Shown: positions 5,666-7,740 of the stretch, in pieces
Layout of the letters: each line of letters opens with the position of its first letter
How positions within the stretch are numbered: the first letter of the stretch is position 1
Source: Actinomycetes bacterium
GTDB taxonomy: Bacteria > Actinomycetota > Acidimicrobiia > Acidimicrobiales > RAAP-2
Reading direction: 5' to 3'
Assembly: GCA_021784205.1 (NCBI GenBank)
Contig: JAJXTB010000115.1
Location: 1-7,740 of the forward strand
DNA length: 7,740 nucleotides
The notes under the pieces: model-generated
Seen by the model: only the letters and a program-made list of their open reading frames with translations
What the model was told of the DNA's origin: nothing
Database searches by the model: none
Position numbers and translations under genes: made by a program

Positions 5666-6673
5666 GTGATCCTGAAAACGCCTCGCCCCTGGTCACAGGG
5701 CCGCCATATCGGGGCCGAACTCCTCGACGCCGCACTCGAGGCCACCATCGTGGCGAGTTTTAGCCGCGTAGGTGTGACCCTTCGGCGCGCCACACAGGAC
5801 TGGCGTCCCGTGGGATCGATGGAGGGGCGCACAATTCTCGTGACGGGCGCGTCCTCGGGGATCGGACGGGCGAGTGCGCTCGCCCTGTCACGTGCGGGCG
5901 CTGACCTCTGGATCACCGGTCGCGACGAGGGTCGCCTCGAGGAACTGGCGGAGCGAATCCGCGCGGGCGGCACCGCGGTGCGTACGGCGGCGCTCGATCT
6001 GACCGACTTCGCCCGTGTCGACGAACTCGCCGAGCGCATTGGAGAGGATCGAGCCGGCCTACACGGGATCATCCACAGCGCCGGAGCGCTCGGGCATGAC
6101 TACGTCACCACCAGAGACGGCGTCGAGATGACGGTGGCCACCCACGTGTTGGCCCCGTTCCGACTGACCTGGCGGCTCGCGCCCCTGCTGTGCGGGGTCG
6201 TTGAGTCGACGATCGTGACCGTGGCGTCGGGCGGCATGTACACGGAACGATTCGAACTCGCGCGTCTCGAGATGGGGCCCGACGGCTATGACGGGGTGAA
6301 GGCGTACGCTCGGGCCAAGCGGGCACAGGTTCTTCTCGCACACGAATGGTCGCGACGATGGGCCCACGAGGGTGTGCGCAGTTACGTGATGCACCCCGGT
6401 TGGACGGACACGCCGGGTCTCGCCGTCTCGCTGCCCACGTTTCATCGGCTGGGGCCACTGCTTCGCCGCGTCGACGACGGCGCCGACACCGCCATCTGGT
6501 TGGCCAGCGGCGCGGCGGGCGAGGTGGGGACCACCTCGGGCATTTGGCTGGACCGACGTCCCCGCGGTGAGTACTACCTTCCCTGGACACGCCCTCGCCG
6601 TTCGAGCGAGGTCGACGGCGACGAGCTCTGGCGATGGTGTATTCGGCGAAATGGAATTGACGTTTCGGCCTGA
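5666..6673 (+). CDS. Short-chain dehydrogenase/reductase, DHRS12-like
   Basis: A 335-residue classical-type SDR. TGASSGIG (60-67) binds NAD(P)H; HSAG (137-140) replaces the usual NNAG; the catalytic set is S188, Y214 and K218 (YARAK); HPGWTDTP (243-250) is the post-catalytic PG motif. The ASGGMYTERF stretch after the catalytic serine and the C-terminal WLDRRPRGEYYLPWTR resemble the DHRS12-like subgroup, as does the roughly 50-residue N-terminal extension with ALEATIVASFSRVG. That extension supports the GTG at 5666 over the ATG at 5819, which would begin just before the Rossmann fold. AAGGA directly abuts GTG 5666, too close for a normal ribosome binding site, so the transcript may be leaderless. 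It reads away from the FAD operon and shares operator copy B, implying co-regulation and a redox step on a lipid or carbonyl substrate (inference). Confidence 0.85.
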   Translation: MILKTPRPWSQGRHIGAELLDAALEATIVASFSRVGVTLRRATQDWRPVGSMEGRTILVTGASSGIGRASALALSRAGADLWITGRDEGRLEELAERIRAGGTAVRTAALDLTDFARVDELAERIGEDRAGLHGIIHSAGALGHDYVTTRDGVEMTVATHVLAPFRLTWRLAPLLCGVVESTIVTVASGGMYTERFELARLEMGPDGYDGVKAYARAKRAQVLLAHEWSRRWAHEGVRSYVMHPGWTDTPGLAVSLPTFHRLGPLLRRVDDGADTAIWLASGAAGEVGTTSGIWLDRRPRGEYYLPWTRPRRSSEVDGDELWRWCIRRNGIDVSA

Positions 6674-6944
6674 TCACCATTGGGCGTCGTCGACGTGGGG
6701 CCCGAACCCAGCCGCTCGCGCGCTCGGATGGCGGGACTAGCCCCTTCGCGCTCGACACTCGCGCAACGAACTGGTACTCAACAGGTGGCGGTCCCCTCGC
6801 AAGTGTGCGCGTGGTCACGTTCGCCGGCCCGGTTTCGGTCGCGCCCGCCAGCGAACGCATCCGTTGTCATCACCCCCGTCTTCACCTCGCTGCCTTCGTC
6901 GATCATGGCTCTCGTAAACTCAGCGTGCATTCGGGCGACACGCG

Positions 6945-6950
6945 AGGAGG
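6945..6950 (+). promoter_or_regulatory. Strong ribosome binding site of the hexapeptide acetyltransferase
   Basis: AGGAGG with a 6-bp spacer to GTG 6957, close to ideal, and it fixes that start. The 283-bp gap before the gene (6674-6956) has no recognisable gene; a possible -10 (TAAACT, 6915-6920) lies in it without a convincing -35. Confidence 0.75.
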
Positions 6951-6956
6951 ACATCG

Positions 6957-7505
6957 GTGGACAACAGCCAGTGGATCATGACCAAGTCCTCGGAGTCGCG
7001 TGCGCTCTTCGAGCGCGTTAAAGTCGCAACCCGACTCTCGTCAATACTGAGTTCCTTCACGTTGGACGAGTCAGCGTCAATTCAGCAGGCCTTCGAGGAA
7101 CTCATCGGTACGGCGGTCGGCGACCATTTCATCCTTATTCCCCCCTTCTACTCGGACTACGGCCTGAACATCACCGTCGGTCGAGGAGTCTTCATTGGAT
7201 CCCAGTGCGCGTTCACGGGTCACGCCCCTATCGACATCGCCGACGACGTGATGATCGCCCACAAAGTCAATCTGGTCACCGCCGGACATCCCGTTGAGCC
7301 GAGTCAACGACGCGACTACATCACCGCCGAGCCAATCACGATCGGCTCAAATGTCTGGATCGGTGCCGGCGCAACGATCTTGCCCGGGGTCAACATCGGC
7401 GCGGGCGCCGTCGTCGCCGCCGGTGCCGTCGTGACACATGATGTCCCAGCGGCCACGCTCGTAGCCGGAGTTCCGGCGACGGTAATTCGCCGCATGTCGC
7501 AGTAG
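6957..7505 (+). CDS. Sugar O-acetyltransferase, maltose/galactoside acetyltransferase type (left-handed beta-helix)
   Basis: A 182-residue protein, the same length as E. coli Maa (about 183). Residues 1-60 correspond to the helical MAC region but are diverged. From about 63 the match is close: PPFYSDYGLNITVG (63-74), then repeats of the hexapeptide left-handed beta-helix (IDIADDVMIAHKVNLVTAG, EPITIGSNVWIGAGATILPG, VNIGAGAVVAAGAVVTHDVP). H111 in TAGHPVEP aligns with the catalytic histidine; the GVPATVIRRM tail is typical. These trimeric enzymes move acetyl from acetyl-CoA to a hydroxyl of a sugar or sugar-like acceptor in the cytosol. The acceptor is not predictable, and the neighbours give no sugar pathway. 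It is a separate unit from the regulated lipid locus, having no copy of the operator in front. It ends 11 bp before the stop of the convergent GNAT gene. Confidence 0.88.
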   Translation: MDNSQWIMTKSSESRALFERVKVATRLSSILSSFTLDESASIQQAFEELIGTAVGDHFILIPPFYSDYGLNITVGRGVFIGSQCAFTGHAPIDIADDVMIAHKVNLVTAGHPVEPSQRRDYITAEPITIGSNVWIGAGATILPGVNIGAGAVVAAGAVVTHDVPAATLVAGVPATVIRRMSQ

Positions 7506-7516
7506 CAAACAGCAAA

Positions 7517-7740
7517 TCAGGCCGTGCGGGAAGGCACCGGTGATCCCCGCCATTCTCGCCTGATCAACCCGAAGACCCACGAGTCCGAGACCTCGCCGTT
7601 CACGACACAGTCTTCGCGAAGCGTCCCTTCGCGCACGAAGCCCAGCTTCTCCAGTACGCGCGCCGAGGCGACGTTGCGCGTATCGGTCTCAGCCTGGACC
7701 CGATTGAGTTCCAGGGAGTCAAATCCCCACTGCAGCAACG
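7517..7740 (-). CDS. GNAT-family N-acetyltransferase (RimJ/RimL-like), C-terminal fragment
   Basis: The frame runs off the right edge, so only about 74 C-terminal residues are present, ending at TGA 7517-7519; the apparent TTG start at 7738 is internal. The segment LNRVQAETDTRNVASARVLE followed by KLGFVREGTLRE is the acetyl-CoA-binding motif and following strand typical of RimJ/RimL-type GNATs, with the conserved Asn and the alanine-serine helix start. These proteins acetylate N-terminal amines of ribosomal proteins or small-molecule amines; the substrate here is unknown. Tail-to-tail with the hexapeptide acetyltransferase, with no obvious terminator between. Confidence 0.85.
   Translation of the reverse strand, partial: LLQWGFDSLELNRVQAETDTRNVASARVLEKLGFVREGTLREDCVVNGEVSDSWVFGLIRREWRGSPVPSRTA

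Noticed and set aside
5584..6072. In-frame upstream extension of the FAD oxidoreductase (minus) by 163 codons
   Set aside because: The extension has low-complexity Ser/Arg/Pro composition, overlaps the dehydrogenase gene antisense and crosses the operator; the FAD motif starts right after ATG 5583.
6690..6720. Minus-strand GGGTTCGGGCCC resembling a tRNA T-arm
   Set aside because: The T-loop lacks the conserved A and no acceptor, D or anticodon stems can be fitted around it.

Overview
This 7.7 kb window is high-GC bacterial DNA with frequent GTG starts, very short intergenic gaps and high-GC codon usage. That fits Actinomycetota best, and gene content is compatible with an Acidimicrobiia-like lineage, but no marker gene is present to prove it.

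Layout: (1) Positions 3-407 hold the C-terminal end of a DHA2-type major facilitator efflux pump cut by the left edge. (2) Positions 408-919 have no convincing gene but contain a perfect 9-bp inverted repeat (547-571) and an 18-bp operator-like palindrome (672-689). (3) Positions 920-6673 form one coherent locus: a small SRPBCC protein (minus); divergent from it a CarH/LitR-like adenosylcobalamin-binding regulator (plus); then, converging on the regulator, a three-gene minus-strand operon (FAD amine-oxidase-like oxidoreductase, DUF1365 protein, Cfa-type SAM methyltransferase); and finally, divergent from that operon, a DHRS12-like short-chain dehydrogenase (plus). (4) Positions 6957-7505 encode a maltose-acetyltransferase-type hexapeptide acyltransferase, and 7517-7740 the C-terminal end of a RimJ/RimL-like GNAT acetyltransferase that runs off the right edge.

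The centre is the interesting part. The regulator keeps the W-x9-E-H motif and the lower cobalamin-ligand histidine of light-sensing CarH proteins. It carries an excisionase/BldC-like winged HTH instead of the usual MerR domain, and has serine where Thermus CarH has the light-state ligand His132. The two divergent intergenic gaps at the ends of the locus (1346-1431 and 5584-5665) share an AT-rich inverted repeat, consensus TAATTTAG-CA-CTAAATTA, which overlaps candidate -10 elements in both directions. The simplest reading is a self-contained light- or cobalamin-controlled regulon of six genes, driven from two copies of one operator and devoted to modifying membrane fatty acids (methylation, cyclopropanation or a furan-fatty-acid-like chemistry). 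No photolyase, carotenoid or ECF-sigma gene is visible here, although these often accompany CarH/LitR elsewhere. The link between regulator and operator is inference from position and symmetry.
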